From: Panacibacter microcysteis
GTDB lineage: Bacteria > Bacteroidota > Bacteroidia > Chitinophagales > Chitinophagaceae
Assembly (NCBI RefSeq): GCF_015831355.1
Contig: NZ_JADWYR010000001.1
Span: forward strand, 372,001 to 436,000
Length of the DNA stretch: 64,000 nt
Reading direction: 5' to 3'
Under the pieces are notes generated by a model. That model ran no database searches and was not told the DNA's origin. It worked only from the letters and a program-made list of their open reading frames with translations. The position numbers and the translations under genes are program-made. Shown one piece after another: positions 52,001 through 59,550 of this stretch (position 1 is the first letter of the stretch; each line of letters opens with the position of its first letter).

Positions 52001-53272
52001 ATGAAAAAAGAAGGATTTCTTTCATCATTAAAGCCGAGCCTGCTAACGATTACGATAGGTGGCTTTAGTATAGGCATGGCAGAATTCATGATGATGGGCG
52101 TACTGCCCGATGTAGCAGCTTCATTAGGCATATCTATACCCACTGCGGGTCATCTTATATCAATCTACGCATTAGGTGTGGTAATCGGTGCACCATTGCT
52201 CGTTGCACTCTCAGGAAAGTTTGCACCCAAAAAAGTGTTGATAACTTTAATGCTCATGTTTGGTGTTTTCAACGGCGTTTTTGCACTGGCACCAAATTAT
52301 GAGACACTGATGATCGCAAGGTTTTTTGCAGGGCTGCCACACGGCGCATTCTTTGGTATGGGTGCCGTGGTTGCCAGTAAACTGGCTGAGCCAGGCAGGG
52401 AGGCGAGAGCCGTATCTGTAATGTTTGCAGGCTTAACAGTAGCCAATATTATTGGTGTACCGCTTGGCACCTATATTGGCCATAATCTTAGCTGGAGATT
52501 ATCATTTTTTATTATTGCAGCAGTAGCCTTATTGGCAGCAGCCAGCATTAAGAAATGGCTGCCGGATGTAAAAGCTTCTTCAGAAAACAGTTTTAAAGAC
52601 AGTGTAAAGGTTTTTGGCAAGGCGGAATTGTGGCTCATCATCGGCATTTCCGCTATTGGTACCGGCGGTCTCTTTGCATGGATCAGCTATATAGCACCAT
52701 TGATGACAGAAGTAGCGGGTTTTGAAAGCAATATGGTAACCGTTATAATGATCATTGCAGGCTTAGGAATGGCGGTAGGTAATTTTATCGGTGGCCGATT
52801 AGCAGATCGTTTCTCTCCATTGAAAACAACAGGATTTCTTTTGTTAACCATGATGGTTTCGCTGGTAATAGTAGCGCTTGTATCTTCTTATCAACCTACC
52901 GCAATATTAATGACATTCATTACAGGCGCGATTGCATTTGCTGTAATTGCACCTATGCAAATGCTCATGATCAATGCAGCCAAGGGCTCTGAAATGCTTG
53001 CCTCAGCTGCATTACAGGCCAGCGCTAATACCGGTAATGCACTTGGCGCCTTTTTGGGCGGTTTGCCAATTGCTGCCGGTTTAGGTTATACGTCTCCGCA
53101 ATACGTGGGTGTTGGGCTGGCATTTACGGGCCTGTTATTTTGCCTGGCTATAGCTTACCGCCAACGGAATGAGCGGTTGAGCTTTTCCCAAAACAACGAT
53201 ACACTAACAATACCCACTACAGTAAAAACTATTGTTCACGAAAAGACACATTATGAAAGCACAATTCACTAA
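52001..53272 (+). CDS. MFS transporter, DHA1-type (AraJ/YdhP-like)
   Basis: Twelve-helix inner-membrane secondary transporter, 423 residues. The N-terminal half has GGFSIGMAEFMMMGVLPDVA near residue 18, which is the AraJ/YdhP/NepI signature (GxxxGMxEFxxMGLLPxVA), and ALSGKFAPKKVLI with the A-like motif loop; GRLADRFSPLKTTG recurs in the second half. Members export sugars, nucleosides or drugs. The 22 bp gap from mgsA implies cotranscription; export of a product linked to methylglyoxal metabolism is only a guess. Confidence 0.9.
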   Translation: MKKEGFLSSLKPSLLTITIGGFSIGMAEFMMMGVLPDVAASLGISIPTAGHLISIYALGVVIGAPLLVALSGKFAPKKVLITLMLMFGVFNGVFALAPNYETLMIARFFAGLPHGAFFGMGAVVASKLAEPGREARAVSVMFAGLTVANIIGVPLGTYIGHNLSWRLSFFIIAAVALLAAASIKKWLPDVKASSENSFKDSVKVFGKAELWLIIGISAIGTGGLFAWISYIAPLMTEVAGFESNMVTVIMIIAGLGMAVGNFIGGRLADRFSPLKTTGFLLLTMMVSLVIVALVSSYQPTAILMTFITGAIAFAVIAPMQMLMINAAKGSEMLASAALQASANTGNALGAFLGGLPIAAGLGYTSPQYVGVGLAFTGLLFCLAIAYRQRNERLSFSQNNDTLTIPTTVKTIVHEKTHYESTIH

Positions 53273-53363
53273 AAAAATAAAAAGATTTATTGCCATTCTT
53301 TTAAAACAACAGCCGGTTACCTACTGGGCTGGTTCCAGTTTCCATCACCTGAAGAAGCAATAA
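53253..53363 (+). CDS. Possible 36-residue basic protein overlapping the MFS gene end
   Basis: Not recognised. ATG 53253 overlaps the last 20 bp of the MFS gene in another frame and runs to TAA at 53361-53363, just before the hairpin at 53367. Product MKAQFTKKIKRFIAILLKQQ... is strongly basic with one short hydrophobic turn. The overlapping start would allow translational coupling; chance is possible for so short a frame. Confidence 0.3.
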   Translation: MKAQFTKKIKRFIAILLKQQPVTYWAGSSFHHLKKQ

Positions 53364-53366
53364 AAA

Positions 53367-53396
53367 AGAAAGGCTGTCCGAAAAGACAGCCTTTCT
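53367..53396 (-). terminator. Terminator between the convergent MFS and MIOX genes
   Basis: Twelve-base stem AGAAAGGCTGTC / GACAGCCTTTCT around CGAAAA; on the minus strand a TTTTTT run follows, so it serves the inositol oxygenase gene best. Confidence 0.85.
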
Positions 53397-53430
53397 GCTA
53401 TAAAGCTCAATATGTAATATGCAATACCTG

Positions 53431-54309
53431 TTAAAACCTGATTTCTGCAGGCAGGTATTTTGCCACCAGCTCTTCATAATACGGTTTTAACTCTGACCAT
53501 ACGGGCGGTGTAGGATTTTTGGAATACAGATCATACGGGTTGAACAGCTTAACCCACTTTAGCATTGACCTGTCGTGGTCATCCAGTAAATGATCATAGG
53601 CGCCTTCCCTGTGCCATGCATAAAACGAGTGGTAACGCAGCATGTACAATCCTTCTTCCGGTATGCGCTCTTTTGCAATGTGGTAGATATACTCATCGTG
53701 GCCCCAGCTCATGGTTACATTTCTTAAACCACAATTTGGTTCGTACACACCATATTTGGTACTGTATACTTCATCATTGAAATCTGGGTTGAGTTTAAAA
53801 AATTCCGGGTATACTACTTTATCTGAGTAAGCGCAACCAACAGGGAAGGTATCGCCGACCACAGCCCATTGAGGCTCTCCGAAAAGACAAAGCACTTTAC
53901 CAAGGTCATGGATAAGCCCAACGGCCACCATCCAATCCGGGTGGCCGTCTCTGCGGATGGCTTCCGATGTTTGCAACAGGTGTTGAAACTGGTCGAGATC
54001 TGTATCAGGATCTGAATCGTCTACCAGTTGATTCAGGAATTCAAAAGCGTTCCAAACGGGCATTTTCTTTTTGTCGAACTTTAAAAAATCCGCACGTTTT
54101 TCCTGTACAAAATCGTAGGTCTGGTATGTGTGGTTCAGTTTATAAAATTCTTTAACCGTATCGCGGGTCGTATTTTCATAATCCCTGTACTCCTCTTTAG
54201 TTTTATGCTGTACAATCGTATCCGGATCGGGGTAGCGGTTGATTAAATCGTCTTCCCACTCGTCGAGGGATTCGAGCGGATTTTGTTGTGGCAAGAAATC
54301 TGTCTTCAT
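53431..54309 (-). CDS. miox: myo-Inositol oxygenase
   Basis: Di-iron HD-fold enzyme that cleaves myo-inositol with O2 to D-glucuronate. The 292-residue product is close to the eukaryote-type enzyme along its length: TVKEFYKLNHTYQTYDFV, MPVWNAFEFLNQLVDDSDPD, GHPDWMVAVGLIHDLGKVLC with the HD metal motif, GEPQWAVVGDTFPVGCAYSD with substrate contacts, YGVYEPNCGLRNVTMSWGHD (third metal His/Asp), and LRYHSFYAWHREGAYDHLLD. Metal ligands all look intact. It is alone on its strand, with no other inositol gene adjacent on this side. Bacterial MIOX is uncommon outside a few phyla; Bacteroidota carry it. Confidence 0.94.
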   Translation of the reverse strand: MKTDFLPQQNPLESLDEWEDDLINRYPDPDTIVQHKTKEEYRDYENTTRDTVKEFYKLNHTYQTYDFVQEKRADFLKFDKKKMPVWNAFEFLNQLVDDSDPDTDLDQFQHLLQTSEAIRRDGHPDWMVAVGLIHDLGKVLCLFGEPQWAVVGDTFPVGCAYSDKVVYPEFFKLNPDFNDEVYSTKYGVYEPNCGLRNVTMSWGHDEYIYHIAKERIPEEGLYMLRYHSFYAWHREGAYDHLLDDHDRSMLKWVKLFNPYDLYSKNPTPPVWSELKPYYEELVAKYLPAEIRF

Positions 54310-54511
54310 ATGTTGATTTTTTATTTGTCAGGAATATGAGCCTGCTATAAAGTTGCATATTTTTCGTGAGTAATGGCCGGATTTCTTTCTCGAAAAAAAT
54401 GCAGCGCCAACATTGTACAGGCAGCCGTAATTACAATGGAATTTTAAGGTTGCGTTAAAGGCCATTTAGCATAATTTTACTTTTAATACCGTACCTCTAA
54501 AACCGTTACTC

Positions 54512-54922
54512 TTGAAAAAATCCATCATGTACCTGGTGCTGCTAAGCATAGCATTTACAGCATCTGCCACGAGAACACTTACAAACAGTTTTTCTGAAAA
54601 AGAAATTTCTGTAAAAAACAGCATCAAAGAAGACAGCTCTGCGAACAACATTGAAAAAGATGTGGAACCTGCGCATGTAAGAAAAGCACCGCGGCCACTC
54701 AAAGTATTTGATGTGTATCCTACCCGTGCAAACAAGATCATCTACATCCGCATTACCGGCAAACAGGTAGTTTCTATGACCAATGGCGATGGCAGGCAAA
54801 TCTTCAAAACTGCCATCAGGGAAAAAGCCACAGTAGACCTTAGCATATTGCCTGAGGGCAATTACCAGTTAAAAGATGAGAAAACAGGTGTGGTAAAGCA
54901 ATTCATCATTATAAGAAGTTAG
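54512..54922 (+). CDS. Small exported protein consisting mainly of a T9SS sorting-tail-like domain
   Basis: A 136-residue protein starting at TTG 54512 (MKKSIMYLVLLSIAFTASAT), chosen over ATG 54527 because it supplies the positive n-region of the signal peptide. After a charged linker (residues ~25-60) the C-terminal ~75 residues read like a type IX secretion sorting domain: VFDVYPTRANKIIYIRITGK, QVVSMTNGDGRQIFKTAIRE, VDLSILPEGNYQLKDEKTG, QFIIIRS. There is no space for a cargo domain. A regulatory, adaptor or degenerate role is open. Confidence 0.65.
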   Translation: MKKSIMYLVLLSIAFTASATRTLTNSFSEKEISVKNSIKEDSSANNIEKDVEPAHVRKAPRPLKVFDVYPTRANKIIYIRITGKQVVSMTNGDGRQIFKTAIREKATVDLSILPEGNYQLKDEKTGVVKQFIIIRS

Positions 54923-54964
54923 TGCTTATGTGGCGGCGGTGCGCCATGCTGCGTTATGTACAAC

Positions 54965-55016
54965 AGTACAAGAGTGCGACGCAACAGGTGCCAAATAGTA
55001 GCATTAATGCCGGGCT
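54965..55016 (+). repeat. Intergenic modular repeat, copy 24 (type A core)
   Basis: Core AGTACAAGAGTGCGACGCAA from 54965, then CAGGTGCCAAATAGTAGCAT and outer end TGCCGGGCTC. Confidence 0.88.
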
Positions 55017-55099
55017 CATCATGCTTTCCTGTATTTTTTTGTGCACAGTTGCATCAAAAGTTGTGCTTATTTTAGTAACGGGCGAATAAGCTGTTCCCT

Positions 55100-55107
55100 T
55101 AAATTTG
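55100..55107 (+). promoter_or_regulatory. -7 promoter box TAAATTTG for comA-aroE
   Basis: Exact consensus, 27 bp before ATG 55135. A possible start at 55105 lies inside it and was rejected. Confidence 0.7.
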
Positions 55108-55134
55108 CTCAATTTTATTAAACAACTGTACGAG

Positions 55135-55905
55135 ATGAATTTTAATTTATCGCAAATGCCCGAACGCACTCAGAGACCGCGGACTTCCGGCGTTACAATG
55201 GTTATGGATAAGGGACTGAGTATTGCGGAGGTACATAATTTCATGAGCATTTCTTACCCGCATGTTGATATTATAAAACTAGGTTTTGGCACATCGTACG
55301 TTACTCCAAACCTGAGAGAAAAAATAGAGGCGTATCAATCTTATGATGTGCCGGTTTATTTTGGTGGTACATTGTTTGAAGCTTTCCTTATAAGGAACCA
55401 GTTTGAAGATTATATATCCATCTGCAAAGATTACAAGATCGATTACATGGAAGTAAGTGATGGCTCCATCACCATTCCACACGCAGAAAAATGCGGCTAT
55501 ATAGAAAAGCTTACCAAACATGGCACGGTATTGAGTGAAGTAGGCAGCAAAGATGCTGCACACATTATTCCACCCTATAAATGGATTGAACTGATGCGTG
55601 CAGAACTTGAAGCAGGCTCTTCTTATGTTATTGCTGAGGCGCGTGAAGCAGGCAATGTGGGTATTTATCGTGGCAGTGGCGAAGTACGTGAAGGACTGGT
55701 GCAGGAGATACTGACACAGATACCCGGAGAAAAGATCTTATGGGAGGCGCCGCAAAAAGCACAGCAATTATATTTCCTGGAACTGCTTGGCTGTAATGTA
55801 AACCTTGGCAATATTGCGCCAACAGAAGTTATTCCGCTGGAAGCAATGAGAGTGGGTTTACGCGGAGATACCTTTAGCTTATACCTGAATAAAGAAACGG
55901 CATGA
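55135..55905 (+). CDS. comA: Phosphosulfolactate synthase family protein
   Basis: TIM-barrel enzyme joining phosphoenolpyruvate and sulfite to (R)-phosphosulfolactate; in methanogens it begins coenzyme M synthesis, in Bacillus it serves sulfolactate. From ATG 55135 there are 256 residues with the family signatures SGVTMVMDKGLSIAEVHNFM, VDIIKLGFGTSYVTPNLREK, VPVYFGGTLFEAFL, YMEVSDGSITIPHAEKCGYI, VLSEVGSKDAAHIIPPYKWI and NLGNIAPTEVIPLEAMRVGL. The stop overlaps the aroE start by 4 bp (ATGA), so they are translationally coupled. Its role in Bacteroidota is unassigned. Confidence 0.9.
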   Translation: MNFNLSQMPERTQRPRTSGVTMVMDKGLSIAEVHNFMSISYPHVDIIKLGFGTSYVTPNLREKIEAYQSYDVPVYFGGTLFEAFLIRNQFEDYISICKDYKIDYMEVSDGSITIPHAEKCGYIEKLTKHGTVLSEVGSKDAAHIIPPYKWIELMRAELEAGSSYVIAEAREAGNVGIYRGSGEVREGLVQEILTQIPGEKILWEAPQKAQQLYFLELLGCNVNLGNIAPTEVIPLEAMRVGLRGDTFSLYLNKETA

Positions 55906-56648
55906 CGAAAGAATATGGATTAATTGGCTACCCATTATCTCATTCATTTTCCCAGAAATACTTTACGGAAAAATTTCACCGCGATGGAATAACCAACGCA
56001 GTTTTTGAGGCATTCGCTATACCATCTATCGACTACCTGCCACATCTTATTGAAGAGCGCCAGTTATTAAAAGGTTTTGCTGTAACCATACCTTACAAAA
56101 GAGAGGTGATACAATACCTCGACTACAAAACGCCGGCGGTTGAAACAATGAATGCCTGTAACTGTGTATGTATAAGACATGGCAAACTGCACGGGTACAA
56201 TACAGATATTACCGGTTTTGAAAAATCATTTATCAGGTATTTACAACCGCACCATACAAAAGCTTTAATACTTGGTACCGGTGGCGCATCATCTGCAGTT
56301 GCGTTTGTTTTGGACAAATTGCATATTGATTACAGGTATGTATCGCGGCACCGCAACGAAGACCTGCAGATTCTTGGCTATGCGGACCTGGATGAAAATA
56401 TTATGAGCCTTTACCCGCTGATCATCAACTGCACACCGGTAGGTACGGCTCCGGGAATTGATGAAGCGCCGGAAATTCCCTACCAGTTGCTTACAGAAAA
56501 ACATTACCTTTTTGATCTTGTGTACAACCCTGCCAAAACAAAGTTCCTGGCACTGGGAGAAGCGCAGGGAGCGGCTATACAGAACGGCTACGATATGCTG
56601 ATCTTACAGGCAGAAGAAAACTGGAAGTTGTGGAACCAGGAAGATTAA
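55902..56648 (+). CDS. aroE: Shikimate dehydrogenase
   Basis: NADP-dependent reduction of 3-dehydroshikimate in the aromatic amino acid pathway. The 248-residue product has the substrate site YPLSHSFSQKYFTEKF, the catalytic lysine in FAVTIPYKREVIQYLD, METMNACN-type segment (VETMNACNCVCI in place of the common GAVNT), GYNTDITGFEKSF with the catalytic Asp, the Rossmann loop LGTGGASSAVA and the C-terminal NGYDMLILQAEENWKLW. Slightly short, as usual for Bacteroidota AroE. Overlaps comA; the functional link, if any, is unclear. Confidence 0.93.
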   Translation: MTKEYGLIGYPLSHSFSQKYFTEKFHRDGITNAVFEAFAIPSIDYLPHLIEERQLLKGFAVTIPYKREVIQYLDYKTPAVETMNACNCVCIRHGKLHGYNTDITGFEKSFIRYLQPHHTKALILGTGGASSAVAFVLDKLHIDYRYVSRHRNEDLQILGYADLDENIMSLYPLIINCTPVGTAPGIDEAPEIPYQLLTEKHYLFDLVYNPAKTKFLALGEAQGAAIQNGYDMLILQAEENWKLWNQED

Positions 56649-56783
56649 TTTTAAATAATCCATTATAATTATAATTTCAATAAGAAAGCAGATTGCGTAA
56701 AAGAAATAACAACTTCGGAATTGATCTTGATCAAAGGCCATACCGATGAAGTGTAGATATTTTCAACAAACGAATAATAAATC

Positions 56784-58007
56784 TTACTTTACCAATACCC
56801 ACCTGTTAAGTATATTATCCGGTGCTTCTATTACGATTTTATACATCTGTGATGGCATTTTACTGACATCTATCGAAACCTGTTGCTGACTAACAGGCAC
56901 CTCAGCAACCATTTTGTAATCGTCTTTACCGCCTGTTTTAAAATTATTGGTGGTGCTCAGCCAGATCTTTGCATTGCCTTTTGCCGTAACAGCCTTCCAT
57001 GTAACTACTATTTTACCGTTTTCCGGTTTTGCATTTGGTTCAATAGCACTGATATTTCCAATAAAAGAAGTGCCGTCTATTTCCATGGCATTTTCTTTGG
57101 GCACCACCATATGCATAAACCGCGCTATAGCCGGCATAATATCTGCCTGCGAAGCAGTACCAGCCTTAAACTCAGCATTCAGGTTTTTTGCATTGGTAGC
57201 AATCCAGCCAAGCTTTTCCCTGTCGCTTTGCCCGCCATGGTTATGGCCACTTTTAGGGTCTCTGCCATGATCTGTTGTAACAATAATCAACCAATCTTCT
57301 CCAAATTGTTTTTTTCGGTATTGAATGGCATCCCATACTTTTTTTATCCTGCCATCGGCTGCTTCAATGGCATCATAATATTGTTTACTGTCTCCATAGC
57401 GGTGGCCCATATCGTCTGTATGTTCCAGGTAAACCCATGAAAGATCGGGGCCGTTGGCTTTAATGTATTCGCCTGCAACGGTTGAAACGGTGTCGTCAAT
57501 TTTCCTGATGTACTCTGCATTCCGGTCGTGCGGGTAATGGCTGGTATCAAGCTCCAGGCCGTCAAATGCGTAGTCAAATTTTATATTCCCTGTAGCAGGC
57601 AATGCATCGCCTGCAAGCTTCGTCCTGTTATCCAGCCAGGTAGAAAAAATAGCGATCTTCTTAGATGGATCTGCTTCTTTCAAATACCTGAAAATGGTGT
57701 AGTAGCGGTAATTTGGCTCGGCAATATCATTGTCCCACACATTGTGTTTGTTTACCCATGTGCCTGTAAGTACTGTATTATAGCCCACCGCAGAAATTGT
57801 AGGTGTTTCATTGTATGCACCTTTTTCGCCACCACAATAGGCAGGTGTAAAACCGCCTTCTCCGGCTATGGCTTTTATCGTGGGCGTATTCAGCTTTTCA
57901 ATAAGGTCTGCCGGTATGCCATCGATGATAATAAAAACTGCTTTCTTTTTTTGCGCCATGGCCATTGCCGAACAACACAACAGTGCAATAAATAATAGTT
58001 TCTTCAT
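56784..58007 (-). CDS. Alkaline phosphatase superfamily phosphodiesterase, secreted
   Basis: Exported 407-residue enzyme (ATG 58007, signal peptide MKKLLFIALLCCSAMAMAQ) of the nucleotide pyrophosphatase/phosphodiesterase branch. Two-metal motifs: AVFIIIDGIPADLIEKLNTP (Asp), ETPTISAVGYNTVLTG with the nucleophilic Thr, WVYLEHTDDMGHRYG (Asp, His), and VTTDHGRDPKSGHNHGGQSD (Asp-His, His). The last ~70 residues form a separate beta domain (IVVTWKAVTAKGNAKIWLST). Substrate is a phosphodiester or phosphonate; not resolved. An upstream in-frame start at 58031 was rejected because it precedes the signal peptide. Confidence 0.88.
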   Translation of the reverse strand: MKKLLFIALLCCSAMAMAQKKKAVFIIIDGIPADLIEKLNTPTIKAIAGEGGFTPAYCGGEKGAYNETPTISAVGYNTVLTGTWVNKHNVWDNDIAEPNYRYYTIFRYLKEADPSKKIAIFSTWLDNRTKLAGDALPATGNIKFDYAFDGLELDTSHYPHDRNAEYIRKIDDTVSTVAGEYIKANGPDLSWVYLEHTDDMGHRYGDSKQYYDAIEAADGRIKKVWDAIQYRKKQFGEDWLIIVTTDHGRDPKSGHNHGGQSDREKLGWIATNAKNLNAEFKAGTASQADIMPAIARFMHMVVPKENAMEIDGTSFIGNISAIEPNAKPENGKIVVTWKAVTAKGNAKIWLSTTNNFKTGGKDDYKMVAEVPVSQQQVSIDVSKMPSQMYKIVIEAPDNILNRWVLVK

Positions 58008-58072
58008 GCCTTTGCTTTTATAGATAGTCAAATGAAAGAATCACCGTTGTTTTTTACCGTTTTTTTTGTGTT

Positions 58073-58147
58073 ACCAGCCATTATTTTAATGGCATCGCCT
58101 GTTGCCACGCTCGGTTCATCGTTCCGTTTTTTATGGCGACTGAAGCG
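58073..58147 (-). repeat. Intergenic modular repeat, copy 25 (type C core, minus orientation)
   Basis: ATGGCATCGCCTGTTGCCAC, GCTCGGTTCATCGTTCC, then TTATGGCGACTGAAGCG. Left arm of the pair 58073-58300. The 389 bp gap 58008-58396 is largely this pair plus the mnmA promoter. Confidence 0.85.
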
Positions 58148-58250
58148 ACCCGGTGCAAACTGCGCGCAAATCTACAGGCCCTCCAAAAGGCAAATTTGCG
58201 CTGCTGCAGGCAGCCGGTACCCGCAGCCTGCAGCGCAATACATATTCATC

Positions 58251-58300
58251 TGTACAAGTGTGCGACGCAACGAAGATGCCATATAAATTGCTGCTGACCA
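58251..58300 (+). repeat. Intergenic modular repeat, copy 26 (type A core)
   Basis: Core TGTACAAGTGTGCGACGCAA at 58251-58270, then CGAAGATGCCATATAAATTG and degraded outer end GCTGCTGACC. Confidence 0.85.
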
Positions 58301-58365
58301 CCAAAAAATTTCCTTCTCCGAAAACTGCATGCGGGCGGCAAAACTACCAATCCGGCGCTTTGTTT

Positions 58366-58373
58366 TATCTTTG
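58366..58373 (+). promoter_or_regulatory. -7 promoter box TATCTTTG for mnmA
   Basis: Exact consensus, 23 bp before the ATG at 58397. Confidence 0.7.
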
Positions 58374-58396
58374 CAGGCATTTTCAAATTATTAAAT

Positions 58397-59500
58397 ATGA
58401 GCCGTAAGGGAAAAGTTTTGGTGGCAATGAGTGGCGGTATAGACAGTACCGTAACGGCCCTGATGCTGCACCACGAAGGATACGAAGTGGTGGGCATTAC
58501 CATGAAAACATGGGATTACGCTACCAGTGGTGGTGGCCACAAAGAAACAGGCTGCTGCAACCTCGATAGTTTTAATGACGCACGTGCCGCAGCAGTGCAA
58601 CATGGGTTTCCGCATTTTATACTGGATATAAGGGAAGAGTTTGGCGATTTTGTGATTGAAAATTTCGTGGAAGAATATATGGCCGGCCGTACACCAAACC
58701 CCTGTGTTATGTGCAACACGCATATTAAATGGCGTGCATTACTAAAACGTGCCAATGCACTTAACTGCGATTTTATTGCAACGGGCCACTACGCCAACGT
58801 GTTTCGTGCAGGCAACGGCAGATACACCATAAGCAAAGGGCTCGATGAAACAAAAGACCAGAGCTACGTATTGTGGGGGCTTGACCAGGAACTGCTTTCC
58901 CGTACCATTATGCCTTTGGGCAAATACCGCAAAACAGCCATCAGGCAAATGGCGCATGATTATGGCTACCCCGAACTGGCTAAAAAAAGCGAGAGTTACG
59001 AGATCTGTTTTGTACCCGACAATGATTACCGCGGCTTCTTAAAACGCCGTGTAGACGGCCTGGAAGCCAATGTTGCAGGCGGATGGTTTACTGATAAGCA
59101 TGGAAAGAAATTAGGCCAGCATAAAGGATATCCTTTTTACACCATCGGTCAACGCAAAGGGCTTGATATTGCGTTGGGCAAACCGGCGTATGTTACGGCA
59201 ATTGACCCATCTACCAATACAGTGGTGCTGGGCGATGAAGGAGATCTTGCGCAGAATGATATGTATGTTACAAAGATCAACTGGATGAAGTATGATGGTG
59301 TAACAGACGGCATGGAAGCGTTTACCAAAATCCGTTATAAAGACAAGGGCGCTTTTAGCAATCTTTATGCTACGGAGAATGGTATCCGGGTACGCTTTTA
59401 TGAGCATGTAAAAAGTATTGCCCCGGGTCAGAGTGCTGTTTTTTACGAAGGTGATGAAGTGATTGGCGGCGGTGTTATTCAACGCGGCCAGCTTATATAG
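58397..59500 (+). CDS. mnmA: tRNA-specific 2-thiouridylase
   Basis: Thiolates U34 at the 2-position in tRNA for Lys, Glu and Gln. The 367-residue product has the PP-loop VLVAMSGGIDSTVTALMLHH near residues 7-26, the catalytic cysteine pair in TPNPCVMCNTHIKW (about residue 101) and SYEICFVPDNDYRGF (about residue 201), and the ATP/tRNA segments ATGHYANV and DQSYVLWGLDQELL; the C-terminal barrel reads HKGYPFYTIGQRKGLDIALG. Length and all catalytic features are normal. Confidence 0.96.
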   Translation: MSRKGKVLVAMSGGIDSTVTALMLHHEGYEVVGITMKTWDYATSGGGHKETGCCNLDSFNDARAAAVQHGFPHFILDIREEFGDFVIENFVEEYMAGRTPNPCVMCNTHIKWRALLKRANALNCDFIATGHYANVFRAGNGRYTISKGLDETKDQSYVLWGLDQELLSRTIMPLGKYRKTAIRQMAHDYGYPELAKKSESYEICFVPDNDYRGFLKRRVDGLEANVAGGWFTDKHGKKLGQHKGYPFYTIGQRKGLDIALGKPAYVTAIDPSTNTVVLGDEGDLAQNDMYVTKINWMKYDGVTDGMEAFTKIRYKDKGAFSNLYATENGIRVRFYEHVKSIAPGQSAVFYEGDEVIGGGVIQRGQLI

Positions 59501-59511
59501 ATGTCTTTGAG

Positions 59512-59542
59512 AGATTAGCCCCCGCTTTGCGTGGGCTAATCT
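59512..59542. terminator. Hairpin between convergent mnmA and the sugar dehydrogenase gene
   Basis: Perfect ten-base stem AGATTAGCCC (59512-59521) / GGGCTAATCT (59533-59542), 11-base loop, no T-tract on either side; position implies bidirectional termination. Confidence 0.6.
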
Positions 59543-59550
59543 TCTGAATA

